DNA of 64,000 nt from Symsagittifera roscoffensis (Eukaryota > Xenacoelomorpha > Acoela > Convolutidae). This document shows, one piece after another, positions 36,901-48,564 of the stretch (positions are counted from its first letter, which is position 1; each line of letters starts with the position of its first letter). The notes beneath the pieces are model-generated. The model had not been told where the DNA came from, did not search any database, and was given only the letters and a program-made list of their open reading frames with translations. The position numbers and the translations under genes were made by a program. Location: contig NC_087067.1 in NCBI RefSeq assembly GCF_963678635.1, positions 35,355,966 to 35,419,965 on the forward strand. Reading direction: 5' to 3'.

Positions 36901-39900
36901 CTCTTATATCTCCCAGTCTCAACAGATCTAGTGTATGCTGGTGTTTGCGAAGTAAGATATCAGGGACTGTTTTGAAAGAGAACGACTCTTTGCTAAATTA
37001 TATTTATTCTGTTCTGTCGCTGAAAATATGAATAGTTCCAGCTATACCATTTATAGTAAGTGTTAGTTATGGATCATGAGTGGATAGTAAGAAGTATTTT
37101 ACACAGATTAGTTTATCAATAATATAATTGGATGTAAATACTAGTTTTGAACCGGTTCCACTCATCTGGGGTTTAGAGAGTTTTAAGTTTAATGTTTAAT
37201 TTTTAGAGAAAGATTATAAATTTAAGAAAGGGTTGATTCAAAAATTAAAGATTTGAATGATATTAAATTCTGAGTGACTATTGTTATCTTTTAGATGAAA
37301 GAACAATGAAGCTTTATTTGTGCGAGGATCAAGATGTGAGTCCTTTAGAAGCCAAGAACTTTTATAAAATTAGTAAAACTAACTTTGAATTAATTTACTA
37401 AATAATTTTTATTATTTTTAACTCAATTAAATTCAAGCTTACAAAAGTTTTAAAGTTACTGCAGATTTGTTGGAAATGAACAATATTAGTATTTTTGTAA
37501 TCAGCCATTAAAATTTTATATATTATCGGTGATACCTCCTTGAGAGGTGTATGGCTTGGAAATGAATCTAACTTCTCCAAGTAAATTATTTCATGCTAGT
37601 GAATGAGAATGTACTGCATTGATAATCTTGTAGACAAGTAGTCGTTGCCGTCTGGTTCTTTGGTTTCACGATGTAGAGGCTTGGTCCGTTATTCAAGTTG
37701 TGACCTCGTGTAAGCTTGGATACTCGTTGGTTTTGATTAGACTTATTGAGACGTTGAGGTAAGTTTTCAGTACTTCTTAACATTTTTATGTTTTGTGTTT
37801 TGATCTTAGATCTTATGTCTATTTTAAATTTGCTAAATCTAAATTTATTGGGGTTTTTGTTCGAGACTCTTGGTCGCACCAGATTAGCTTATATCCGGGG
37901 TGGCTCACTCATAGAGTAAGTTCAGATAAATACACCGTCTGTTCGTCACGCTATCTAATTTACGGCCGGATAGATTCGTGAAACTTCTTAGTCTAATACC
38001 GATCTTAATCTTAAACTTATAACGCCTTGTCTCAATAAATTTAGTGTATACTGTTATCTGCGAGATAAGGTATCAGTAACTATTCTGAAGGAGAACGACT
38101 GTTTGTTCAATAATAATTATTCTGCTCTGTTTGCTGAAATTATGAATAGCTTCAGCTATACAATTTTTAGGAAGTTTTAGTTAGGACCATGATTGATTAG
38201 TTAGAAATACTTTACAGAGATAGTTTTATCAATAATATAATTGGATATAAATATTAGTTTTAAACTGGTTCCAATTGTGCAAAAAAAATTTGAAAATTCT
38301 GCGTAATAATTGTGTTATTAATATCTTTGTATCATGGATCTTTTTTTCAAATAGAAAATTTCTCTCTGGTATTTTTTTTTCGAACAAATTTGTAACTGTA
38401 ACTTAATTGATATTTATGCAATTCACGAAGGATCTATGAAAAGCTTTCAAGCATGTCTGAACAAAGTCCGTTCTTTTAATTACGCACATTCCAGAATGAG
38501 TTGCTTTGTTGAGCGAAGCTCTTTTTTTGTAACCCAAGGCCTTTTTTGCGCCTATAACCTGCACAAGGCACAATTCTTTCAGTCGGTCTATGATAGACCT
38601 GAAGCTAGCGATTAAGTGAGAGCTCGTATTCATAAATTACCATTATTGCAGTTTTGTTGTTACTATAGTAAAACACTGATTGACCAAAACTGGATGGGCA
38701 AAAAAGTTTCCAGGTCCAATGTTTCCAGGGCGGTGGATAATGTTAAAATTTCTGAGTGCTCGTGAGTAATGTGTGTGTGCGCGCGTGTGTGTGAAAGTGA
38801 GTGTCGGAATGTGTTCTCGTGTCTGTGTACGCGAACTTATTAAAAATTAAGGTGTGAATGTGTTTAGGATAAGCACGCTTCCTGGTTGGAATTTATAAGG
38901 GTCCATAGGTTCATTTAAAAAAAGAAAAATTAAGTGGTCTAAAAGTTTTTTTTTCGACTTCAATGATCAATTCAATATTAAAACAAAACAGAAAGGCAAA
39001 AACAGAGTAGTTAAACAGCTTAAACAAATCTAAGGTTTGGAGATTTGGATTTTGTTCGGAAAAATAATTGTCCGACAGTTCAAAAAATGTCTATATAGCT
39101 AATTATATCGCGCATTAATATGCCTCAAATTGGCCAAAATGGCAATCTTTGAATCCCCATAACTTAACGAAAAATGATAAGAGGTGAAATATCTTTTCAA
39201 TTTTAAGCTTAGCACAACAATACCTTTTGAATGATATGAAAAAATTTCGTCAAAAATGGCTAGTTAAAAAGTCGAAATTTGTCTGAAGAAAACAAAACCC
39301 ACCCCGAGCACAAATATTCCGTCACTTTTGTATCGAAAGTAGAAACAATAACTAATTCAAAGGCCAAGCATAATCGGAGTTTTGCACCTACTTACGAATC
39401 ATCCCCTGCAACGGGAAATTTTCAAGTCTCGAAATATACTGTTTCTGACAAAAATGCAAACAAGAGTGCTCGTATCAGGGCAAAGCCCTGAAAGTTCTGA
39501 CTGGCTTTTAAAGTTTATGGAGCAGTAATAACAAAAACAACATTAAAAAAATTAAATGAAATAAAATAAAATGAAAAAAAAATTTAGCTAAAATTTGAAA
39601 AATTTTCCATGAAAATCAAAGTCATCTTCCCACACGCCATATAAAGTACAAAACAATAGATTTCGTTCCTTGTAACAAATCAATTATGGCAACTAAGCTT
39701 CTTTCAACCAATTTGGAACGATTTCTAAAACGGATTAAATCGCCGCTTACGCGTTAATAGCGCGAATTATATCGCGCGTTAATTGTCCCAAATTGGTCAA
39801 AATGGCCAAAATGGCAATCTTTAAACCCTCATTACTTTACGAAAAATGATCACAGGTAAAATATCTTTTCAAATTTAGGCTCAGGACACCAATAGTTTTC

Positions 39901-40856
39901 GAATGATATAAAAAATTCTGTCAAAAATGGCTAGTTAAAAAGTCGAAATTTGTCTGAAGAAAAAAAACCCACCCCGAGCACAAATATTCCGTTACTTTCG
40001 TATCGAAAGTCGGAACATTAATTGTTTTTGCAATTTGAGATAAATTAATGGAAAACTTCCTGCTAAGTTAAGGACTTAATACCAATTCCCATAAACAATT
40101 TTTATTTTTCTTTAATCACTAGCTAAAACTATTGGTTAGCGTAACAAGCAAGTGTTTTTTGAATTGATTAATTTTGCTTACGGTTATTAATCATTTTAAA
40201 ATTTTACGTTTCATCAATCAATTTGGTACCAGTCAATCAGAAATTTTAACGATTATTCATCCAATTCGTTTAGAAAAAATCGATTATTTAAAATTGTTTT
40301 TAAAAATGGTGCATTTGAAGAGGCATCATAAGAATCTATTGAGTTTATATCAAAACTGTAATCAGCTATTTAATTTTTTTTGCGACAAACAAGTCAAACT
40401 GGCTGAAAGCGTCATTACTCATCAATCAAGTGGAGAGAGTTGCAGTTATACCTTGACGGTGCTTTAGAAACGAAGTTTACATTTTATTGTGCTGAAGCGT
40501 ATATGAAATACAAACGTAAATAGCTCATCATCAGTGCTGAAAAATAATGTAGCTTATGAGTCATTCACCTTGTTTTGACATTTTCAAAGACATACATCTT
40601 TATTTTTTTGACCTATAAGTCCAATCCTTGCTAATGAATTATATTATTCAATTTTGCATGCGCATTTTTAAATTGTTTTAAGAAGCTCATAATTGAAAGA
40701 AAGCAGCGTAAGCAGGCTAGGCTGAGTGATTGGTAGGAGGGAATGTTACAATTCTGACACTTACCATACTTTTTTCTTCTCCTCTAAGCGGCTCTCGTTT
40801 AACTGTCTAAATGCTGAGCTACTTCTTCGAGCAGGAGTGTAAATATTTCCAATCAT
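27968..40856 (-). CDS. Shaw/Kv3-type voltage-gated potassium channel, 6 exons
   Basis: Predicted 602-aa subunit. Exons in transcript order: 40856-40765, 36375-36355, 36106-35813, 35466-35353, 35207-35045, 29092-27968; phases join. The T1 tetramerisation domain (about residues 67-173) has [25 protein letters not shown] and the zinc site HX5CX20CC (H141, C147, C168, C169), which marks Shaw/Shab/Shal rather than Shaker. The last exon holds S1-S6: S1 ends FCLETH, S4 at 342-361 has basic residues every third position, the filter TTLGYGD is at 430-436, and S6 has PVPV at 462-465. [17 protein letters not shown] and [13 protein letters not shown] favour Kv3. The Ser/Pro-rich tail ends NGGII. It is a plasma-membrane tetramer carrying delayed rectifier K+ current. 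Introns reach ~6 kb. A 5' uORF-like ATG lies 13 nt upstream in another frame. Confidence 0.92.
29581..29850. repeat. Two-copy tandem duplication, 138-bp period
   Basis: Units at 29581-29718 and 29719-~29847 differ at only about half a dozen positions in ~130 bp. They lie in the large Kv intron, directly beside a decayed HINE-like end (29865-29900). Confidence 0.85.
29865..30045 (-). repeat. Degenerate HINE-like element
   Basis: Starts with the family 3' end in reverse (actgctcgtatcaggaggaagccctg) and ends near cattttgtcactttc..aaaagtcggaat. The body is deleted. Inside the Kv intron. Confidence 0.55.
30335..30565 (-). mobile_element. tRNA-derived SINE-like element
   Basis: On the minus strand a tRNA-like head (ggtgaagtggttacttctccgcctgtcaatcgaaaggtcagatgttcgaggcc region, with A-box- and B-box-like blocks) is followed by acatgatccgtgctt, gttgcttgagggt and a body ending cagctcgtatgtcggtcc..gtctta. 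It matches 5400-5587. The head is diverged. Confidence 0.6.
30566..35044. other. Large Kv intron, distal part
   Basis: AT-rich intron. Apart from the rearranged element at 33537-33957 and a degenerate HINE-like 5' end near 30600-30720 (gagctcgggttttttc, aatttcgacttttaactagcc), I see nothing definite. Confidence 0.4.
33537..33957 (+). repeat. Rearranged HINE-like element in the Kv intron
   Basis: Begins gttccgacggaatatttatgc and ends ggtcaggcggaat...gccctgattcgagcagttttgtt, so both family ends are present. The middle does not match the standard body. Confidence 0.5.
36355..36375 (-). other. 21-nt microexon in the Kv channel N-terminus
   Basis: Between acceptor tttcttcgcag and donor gtaagtg on the minus strand. 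It links the first exon (ending tg) to the T1 exon (starting g) in frame, giving NCEPELP. Its length is a multiple of three, but it is not phase-0, so skipping it would still leave the frame open (tg joined to g) and it could be alternative. Confidence 0.75.
36778..38273. repeat. Pair of ~383-bp direct repeats, ~730 bp apart (TRIM-like?)
   Basis: Copies at 36778-37160 and 37892-38273 align along their whole length (ccggggtggctcactcat... to ...actggttcca) with perhaps 15-20% divergence. Copy 1 starts TG and ends CA, as an LTR would, but copy 2 starts TA. No exact target duplication, clear primer-binding site or polypurine tract is seen. The interior shows no retroviral protein. Confidence 0.65.
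38762..38800. repeat. GT/GC-rich simple repeat
   Basis: gtgtgtgtgcgcgcgtgtgt followed by gtga/gagtgt variants. Confidence 0.7.
39098..39348 (-). repeat. 3'-truncated HINE-like element
   Basis: Minus-orientation copy holding only the 5' half of the family (ends gtatcgaaagtagaaac, with cgagcacaaatattccgtc). It lies just before a full copy. Confidence 0.65.
39462..40016 (-). repeat. Full-length HINE-like element
   Basis: Runs from agagtgctcgtatcagggca (3' hairpin end) to cgaaagtcggaac (5' end), with the complete body. In the Kv intron just after a truncated sister copy in the same orientation. Confidence 0.72.
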
Positions 40857-41580
40857 TTTCTAGTTTCATTTTTCGAGAGTGAAACCATTTTAAACGAAAA
40901 TATAGTGAAACGACGGCACGGCCAGCTCGTTTTCGAGTGAACGTTCAATTGAATAGCAGCATTTTTAAAGAAACTGTTTCATTTCTGGCACAAATGTAAT
41001 GGAGAGGAAAAACAACAGTTGAATTGAATGAAAATTGGACTTTTACTAAAAGGAAAAATCCGATGCGAGCGCCTCTTGAGTTTGCATAGAGACCGTTTGA
41101 GGACTGGCCAACTTGGACTCCTACCGTCAGTTAAGCAAGCGGCCGCTCTCATTTATGTGTCAAACTGTTTTCAGAAAAGCAAAAAGTCCTTAACTCGTCG
41201 TAGCTTTTAAGTCAGCAAAGCATCTTTCATCTTTCAAGCTCTTATTTTAATTGAAAGCATTGTCTCTTTTCTTCTAGAAAAACATGTCAAATAAAGTTTT
41301 ATAACCAAAAAATATATCGTCATCAAAAATTTAGACATCATACAGGTCATCAACTTTGACTCATTTTCCATGTTCGAATAATTTTTGGATATAAATTGAA
41401 TTTTTCTCTTGTTTCTATATGTTTCAAAACAATAATTTGTAGATCGCATCTATCTTCACGTTAAATTTTTAAACAAAATTAATCCCAAGAAAATTCAAAA
41501 AACTTCACAGTTTGAGTGTATGTATGTGAAGGGGGGGTTGATTGGGTTGTTTGGGTTTGTTGTTTCTCTTAAGCTCTTAC

Positions 41581-41738
41581 CATGAACGTCTTATTTTGTC
41601 AGTGTGGTTGCGGGTGGTGTAAGAGAAGTTTTCCTTGAGTGTTCCTAGTGAAATAGATGGCATGAGGAGTTCCCCTATGATTGTACTCTCTTTGTTCAGT
41701 TTGAAACTGCTCGCAATTGCAGAGAGCATAGAAAACAT
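41581..41738 (-). CDS. Possible alternative first coding exon of the Kv channel
   Basis: An open frame starting ATG 41738 runs 52 codons and ends ...cgttcatg at a strong donor gtaaga (41580-41575). The leftover bases tg are the same two, in the same phase, as at the end of the 40765 first exon, so it could splice to the 21-nt microexon and continue into the T1 domain. It would give a different 53-residue N-terminus, with IIGELLMPSISLGTL in the middle. It lies 725 bp upstream of the other first exon. The alternative is a non-coding or unrelated exon. Confidence 0.4.
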
Positions 41739-42337
41739 CCAAGCCAACCCAACACTCAAAAAAGATGATACAAATGAAAATAGTAATTCTATAAAAGCAA
41801 AATTATAAATCAAATGATAGTATTACAAAGTTAGTGGACAACTGAATAAAAGAGCTCAAATAAAACAGCTTCTCGACTCTCGACTGAAGCAGTTTTGACG
41901 CGTGATTGCAAAAGCATGGACAAAATTTTGCTCGAATATTATAATGAATTAAATGCGCTCCAAAATCATTATGACTTTTTAGTCAAAAGTACAAAACTTA
42001 AACGTCTTACAGCAGCCGACAGTACCAATGTAACAGCAAACAGCTGAAAAATGCGACCAAAGTTAAACGTTAAAGTGAAGAAATCACTTAAAATTTCTTT
42101 TTTTCTAAATAGACGTTCATCAACTTAATAAGTCTTCATTAGCACAATTTTTGAGTTTTTGTTTTGGCTAGCTCACTGACAAGACAGTTCACATCATGCA
42201 TCTTTTCAAAGGTAAACACTGCATTATTGACATATGAAGCCCGTTACGTGAAGTCTGTTTTTCAATAAAAACTACAACTGAGGTGATAAATGGTATACAG
42301 TCTAATCGAATCCAGAATAGTCCAACTGAAAAAAAAA

Positions 42338-42713
42338 TTCAAATTTTTTGAACTTATTTTGCTACACCAAATTGATTTTCTGAGCTCATACAAATTACTA
42401 TAACGACACTATTTTGACCAGAATTCTTACACCAAAAGTGAATTTTTAAAAACAGGCCTTAAAGACACTTTTAGACACTTTTTGGAAAGTTTGACCAAAA
42501 ATTTGCGTTTTTGGCTCGCCCCCACGCAGAATTTGTATAAATTGGCGCAAAAGGAACTTTGAAAAAATTTTAGAGCCGGTCGATCAAAAACTGGTGACTT
42601 CAAATGGTACCGAAGGGCGGACTCTATGGATGGTCAGAGGGTCAAATGCCTGAGTGGCGGAGAAAGTAATGCAAGAAACTCCTTGCCCTTCCCCCCTAAA
42701 TCTGATAGTGGAG
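42338..42713. mobile_element. Diverged hAT-like MITE copy
   Basis: Shares caaattgattttctgagctc, attggcgcaaaaggaacttt, and a G/C-rich end cccttcccccctaaatctg with other copies. The left end is lost. Confidence 0.5.
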
Positions 42714-44039
42714 TCAAACCACTCGTTGAATCCGAAAGAAATTAGTGAAGTTTTTCATTATTTTTTTTCAGCTTTAAATTCAAAATGTCATATTGAAACT
42801 CTTCAATGTCATACAACATTTTAATAGATTGAAGCTTTTGCGCCAATTAAAAAACACTTCGTTTGTTCTTGCTTAATTGTTAATTGATTTATTTTTTGAA
42901 ACAAGTCAATTTTCGAATTTCAAAGAAAAATAGATGGCCTTTAGGCTCTTTGAATTTTAAAAACAATTTATGACTGACAATTTTTTGATAAAAGAAAGTT
43001 TGCTTCAGAAAAAAGGATCAATAAGTATTTCGGTTTTGGATAGGAAATTTAAAAATATAGTTCCAATTGCGAAACTAGAAATCGATCACATTTTTCGTGA
43101 TCTTCATACAATTGCGGACCTTTACAAAGAAATGAGCTGAACTTAGCAAGAACTCAAGAGTCACACCGAAAAAAAAAAATTTGAGCCTGAACAAGCTTGA
43201 AGATACTTCCTAAAAAATAAGCAAAAAAAATCATCGCGATCTATACAAGAGTCTGAACTACGTTCATCGGCTCTTAAAAAGCACCATATACTTTTTCTAT
43301 AACTTGAGAAAATTTACTTTTAAAACATTAATTCAAAATTCAACTTTAGCGATTGAGTAGAGCATAAAAACTTTTAAATTAGAAAATTTATTTTTGGAAG
43401 CTTCATTTAACTTTCTATTGCAACAAAATTTAACAGTTTTTAAATCAAGAATCCGAAAAAAATGCCAAATAATTTATTTTAATCAACTGTTACAAAAAAA
43501 ACTACTGCTTAAAATTCAGTGTTCTAAAAACTTCTTAAGCCATTGAGCTTACGATAACTGTTTCCATGATAAAAACTAAACTCTTCTCAGTACACCAGGC
43601 ACAAAAAAAACTTTACATAAATCTGAGGGAAATTTTTTTTTCGATTTTCATAATGCGGAAGATTTTTCTGTTCAGCTTGCATAGCAGCCGGCAATTATCG
43701 TTTAAATAATTGGTTTTCTAACTAAAAACTATTTTTTGATGTTTGCTTCTTTTAAATTCTCTTATATATGCGCCTAAAAATTTAGGCTCTTTTTGCGAAA
43801 AAAAGATCAGGTAAGAAGATACCCGGGCACAAATTTTCTTGAGTTTGTTGACACTACTTTTTGAACTGTCTCGTGGCTATGATTTGTAATTCCATGAGAA
43901 AAAGGTCCTTTCGTGAAATCTCAATTTTCAAGTTGAAAATTTCTAGTTCAACTTTTACTGTTTCTGCTTAATGTTCAGACTGTTTGAAAAATAGGGAGGA
44001 AGTTTGTATTGGGTGTGTTCTAGTTTTTTCTTTTTTCTT

Positions 44040-44670
44040 TTTCTTTTTTTTTCCACGGAAAAATCAGGTACCGCAAAAAGTTATGGGAGAGTGTCGAGTG
44101 ATATATTTTATTAAAGCCCTTTCAGTCGTGATTCGAACAATTTCAAAAAAAATCCAAAAAATGTCCGAGTCTCGAGAGAAACAGGTTCAAAATTTTTGAT
44201 GTGTATTCTAAAGTCGAGCGAGCTATTTTCTGAATTCTAAAACATGCAAGCGAGCTGGCATATAATACCTTATTTTTGTTTGATTAAGGTCGTGAAATCT
44301 GAAGTTTACTCAATTAAAATTGTTTTTATAGCTTTTTCTTTGCTAATTGAAATTGAAAAACTGGAAATTTGAAAAAATTTTGCAAAAAGAAATGATTTGT
44401 TTTTAATTATTATTTTGCGATATTTAATTTTTGTTTTCAGTGTCATTTTTTACAGTTTTTGTCTATTTCACAAACACCGTCGAGAACTTTCAAGTTCTAA
44501 TTTTTCGTTCAGATCCTTTTATCAGACCACGCAGAAGCGAAATGACATTAATTGAAAAAATTTTAGCAAAGCAAAATGACATTAATTTTGTGTATTTTAG
44601 ACCATGTCGTAACATTCTGTATAATTGCACAGTATCCGGTTATCCTTGTTTTATTGTGCTTTCGTCTTAT
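44040..44670 (+). repeat. Diverged interspersed repeat, copy 2
   Basis: Homologous in order to 23640-24175 (see there). Its leading part (gaggaagtttgtattgggtgtg) also matches 54905. Confidence 0.55.
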
Positions 44671-46639
44671 TCAACCGCAACACAATAAATTTGCCTCAAA
44701 AAAACTCTAAGCCGGATTATTTTGCCGCATTTTTCAGGTGTTACAAATAAAGTGGAAACTTTTTGCAAATTGAGTATACCAAATTGACCAAATTAGTGAT
44801 TTTTAAATCTTCATAACATCCGAAAAGGTCAAACGTCTTTACTTGGTTAAAAAACAATTCGTCATAAATGGTTAATTAAAAAAGTACAATTTGAGTAAAA
44901 AACAAAACTCCTCGAGCCGAATTTTTCGTTTCTTCACGTTGGACTGGGTTTTTTTTAACAACAACGAATATGATTTTCAAAAACGCAACATTTAATTATA
45001 AGTTGTCCAATTTTAATTCAAAATTTCGAGTTTTCAAAGCGCATAATTTATTAGGAGTTTAATCAAAGAAGTTTAATCAAGAAAAATTGGTAAATAACGA
45101 AAAATGTTAAACGAAAACCAAAAAGGGACTAAGGAGAGTTCATTAAATATATTTTTAAAAATGAATCTTTATACTCTTGAATTGAAAGGATCTTTGCGAA
45201 CGAAGAAGCGGTCATGTTTTTGGTCTGTAATGTTTTCAAAAATATTATAAAAACTTATACATCAAAAAATTACTAACATATGAATCCCATATATTTCACA
45301 ATAACTGCATTATCCAATTGACATTTCTAGATTGGCCAGCAATTGATTGAATGCGACAAAAAATGTAGACCACCTTTATGAACCCCAGCAGATTTGTAAT
45401 GGGGAAGTTAATCTACCTCATTATTAAAACAGGGAAAGTATCTGGAACTATTCATATTCCATGGATCATTTTGAGCAAAAAGGAAAGCCACTTTTTCCAC
45501 AGTTCCTAATCAATTCTTATCCAGTCATCAATAATGTTAAGTGGAATGCGAATATTTGTCGAAAACCTTAACCCGGTTATCTCAAACACGCACATAAGAT
45601 AGCGACTCTGAATCAGGTGAAACGCAGTTGCGTTGATTTTTATGCTAAGATATATATATATTTTTAAAATGCCTCAATGCTTTAATAAACCTCGATTGAT
45701 ATTTAAAAAAAAAATCGTGTTCCAGATTGACTGTTGCAACAAAAACTATGAAGCCTGCCTAACAAAGATTACAATAATGTTTCTGTTTTAGTAAGTATCC
45801 ATATCAAGCTAACCAAAAACTTATTCAGCATGTTTGCCTCGACTAGTGAAGAAGTTTTTATGTTCATGCTGTAAAATTTTATACAATTCTGTCTTAATTC
45901 ACGGCAGTCTTCACCAACTAAAAATTAACCAAACCAAAACTAAAATCACGTTCTCACAAGTTTCTGTTCTCAATTTTCACAAAATAATCCAAATGAAACT
46001 TCGCTATTCACATCGCAAATGACATAGAATAACAGCATTTTGTTTTATACCCTACTCTTTTCAAGTTCTAGGAAAACATTCGACAAAAATTTTTTTATGT
46101 TAAAACAAAACAACTGTTATACGGAGTTTTTCATCCCAATCTTAGACCCATGCTAAACTATTCTGAAACAAATACAAAAATGGAAAAAAAATAAAAGTTA
46201 AAGAACTAAGTTCATTTAAATTTTCAAAGTTTAAATGGAAACCCAAAAGCTTTTTGTGAATTTCCTGAAAACATCTGGGGATCTTGCAATTTCGGTAAAA
46301 CAAACACATGTCGACAACGCAACTCCGCCTCAAAATTAGAGACATATTAACCAAGTTATCAGCTTTTCAAACAAAATAGATCATACGAAAAATCCAGAGG
46401 TGGTGGTCAGTTTTTCAGCATGCCTACAAAAGACAAGCACTTTAAAGAAATGACATGCATAATCCTAACATCAACACAACTGACTGCGTATGTCTCCGGC
46501 ATTGATTTTTTCTCTCGAACCTCTAGCCTGTTACATTGATTCTACAGTCAGTAAAAACCAAGCCATTATCTTAATGAGTACCTATAAAATCAAACGTTTT
46601 TAACAACAATTCCATAAGTAGCTGAGAGTCTCTCAAAAA
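44671..46639. other. AT-rich intergenic DNA
   Basis: Nothing I can support beyond an (AT)n stretch near 45650 and scattered repeat words. Confidence 0.35.
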
Positions 46640-47860
46640 TCCGTACGGATTTAAAAAAGCTATCAAACTGGTTCCGACAATACAAGAAGCACTTTGTCTC
46701 ATGTGACTAGTGATTCAGATATCACAGAGGTTGCGATGGGAGAAGCGAAAATCTTATAGGAGGTTTTTGAACTATCGCGTTCATTCGAAAAAAGTATTTT
46801 AAAAAGTTTGAAAAACCAATCTATAACATATGAAGACATAACAAAAATCATTCCAGGGGCTTCTGAAAAAATCAAATGGTAATCCACTATTAGATTTCGA
46901 AAAACTAAATGAACAGTTCAATCTATGAACTTTGAGTTTATGCTGAAATTGTCTAACAATCTGCTAAAACAACTACAAACAGTACATGCAACAATTAAAC
47001 CCTTAATCGTGCTAAAAAAGTAACCGCTCCAAAACTAGAAAAAACTGCGCAACAAAAAACCTGAGAAATAATAACCCATCTGAAGCATTGATTAAAGGAA
47101 TAAAAACGTCAGTACTTCTGTAAAGCTTTCCAAAACTATAGTGATGGATAGAAGTTTATCAACATACTGAGAAACCAAAATGAATGACAAAAGAAAATTG
47201 GCTTTCTAGAAAATGCAATTTGCGATTTCATAACAGACAAAAAATGTTCGCCAATCTTTTCAATTAAAAAATTTCGTTTTTGGAAATTAACATGATGAAA
47301 AGATACCAGTTGACGCCAGCGCAAGGCCTGGTACGCAATAAACATTGAAAAAAGAGTGCGTTTTTTTATTCAAAAAGAAAATGCGATGAAATAACTTCAT
47401 TTCTCAGTAGTAAATCATCCCAGCCATCACATTTATTAGCACAGGCGCTTGAGGACACAACTGGAGTTGAGTTTTCGTCTAACATCAATTATTAGTAATT
47501 GTAACTGCCACGAACAATTTCTGTCTCTTCTTAAAACGAAACGAACAGGATCACATTTACCTAATACTTTGAACCCAATATATTTATATCAAACTATCTA
47601 GACCAATCTGTTTGAAAGTTTTGTAATTTTTCTTTCAAAAACAGATGAGTTTACTTTGAGTAAAAAAAAAATTCAATATGGTTGATCAGTTTCGATTTTG
47701 TCAGAAATTGTCCACAACTAATGCTCTGTTCAAATTGCTGATGAAAGAAAGGCCTACCTAGACAAAAAATTACCCATCGAGTGATTTTCTTCATATGTCC
47801 AAAGCTATGAAGAAACTAAAAATATTAAGGCTTTGAATGAAAAGTTTTACACAAGTTCAA
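46640..47860 (+). pseudogene. Decayed non-LTR retrotransposon, pre-RT and RT palm fragments
   Basis: Near 46645 the frame reads DLKKLSNWFRQYKK. At 46711-46880 a linker-like frame reads ITEVAMGEAKIL*EVFELSR. At 47681-47758 DQFRFCQKLSTTNALFKLL matches the QFGFRxxxSTTxALLKLL motif, and ~47781-47835 DFLHMSKAMKKLKIL matches FLDLSKAFDTLxHKIL. Stops and shifts are frequent. The order of the pieces suggests either rearrangement or two remnants. Confidence 0.55.
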
Positions 47861-48564
47861 ACTAGGCTTATTACATGAAATGGTATCGGATCACGTCCTG
47901 TTCAACAATGATTTTCACAGTCAGTTAGACAGAAACTGCAAACTGATAAGCTGCGCGAATGATAGGTTGAATTACTCCACACTTGAGCACCACGTTTGTG
48001 CAAACAATCTCAAAAGTCAACCTCAACAGATTTATTAAGTTCAAACGTCACAAAAACACCTTGAATTAAAACAAAACAAAATTTGTCATAATCGCAAAAA
48101 CTCGAATAAGGGCATGCTCGGACATATAAAAAATACAACTAGCAGACTCTAAAACTGCAGCTTATATCAAGGTAACTAAAGATTTGCCACTATCGACAAT
48201 ATACTCACAAGGGAGCAATAAGTAAGCACGTTCTACCAAAATTGGCAATAGTAAATTAGCTGAAAGTTCTAACCCCTCTAAGTGCATACAAGATTACACA
48301 ACGGAAATTTTAAAAACTTATTCTTTTCATTTACTCACATCTGCTATGAGCAGGCGTTCAAAAAAATAATCTGCTATAATCTGCGGTAATCAACGATCTC
48401 ACCTCGCGAGAGCCGGAAGATATATCTACCATCGGTATCACTACTAAAATGCAGGCGATTTTCCGTGAGGAATTTTGCTTAACGCCTCCTCGGTGTAATA
48501 ACAGAGGTTAGGTAATACGGTCCAGTAAGCCATACCTGTAGAAAAACAACCTACATTCAAACCA

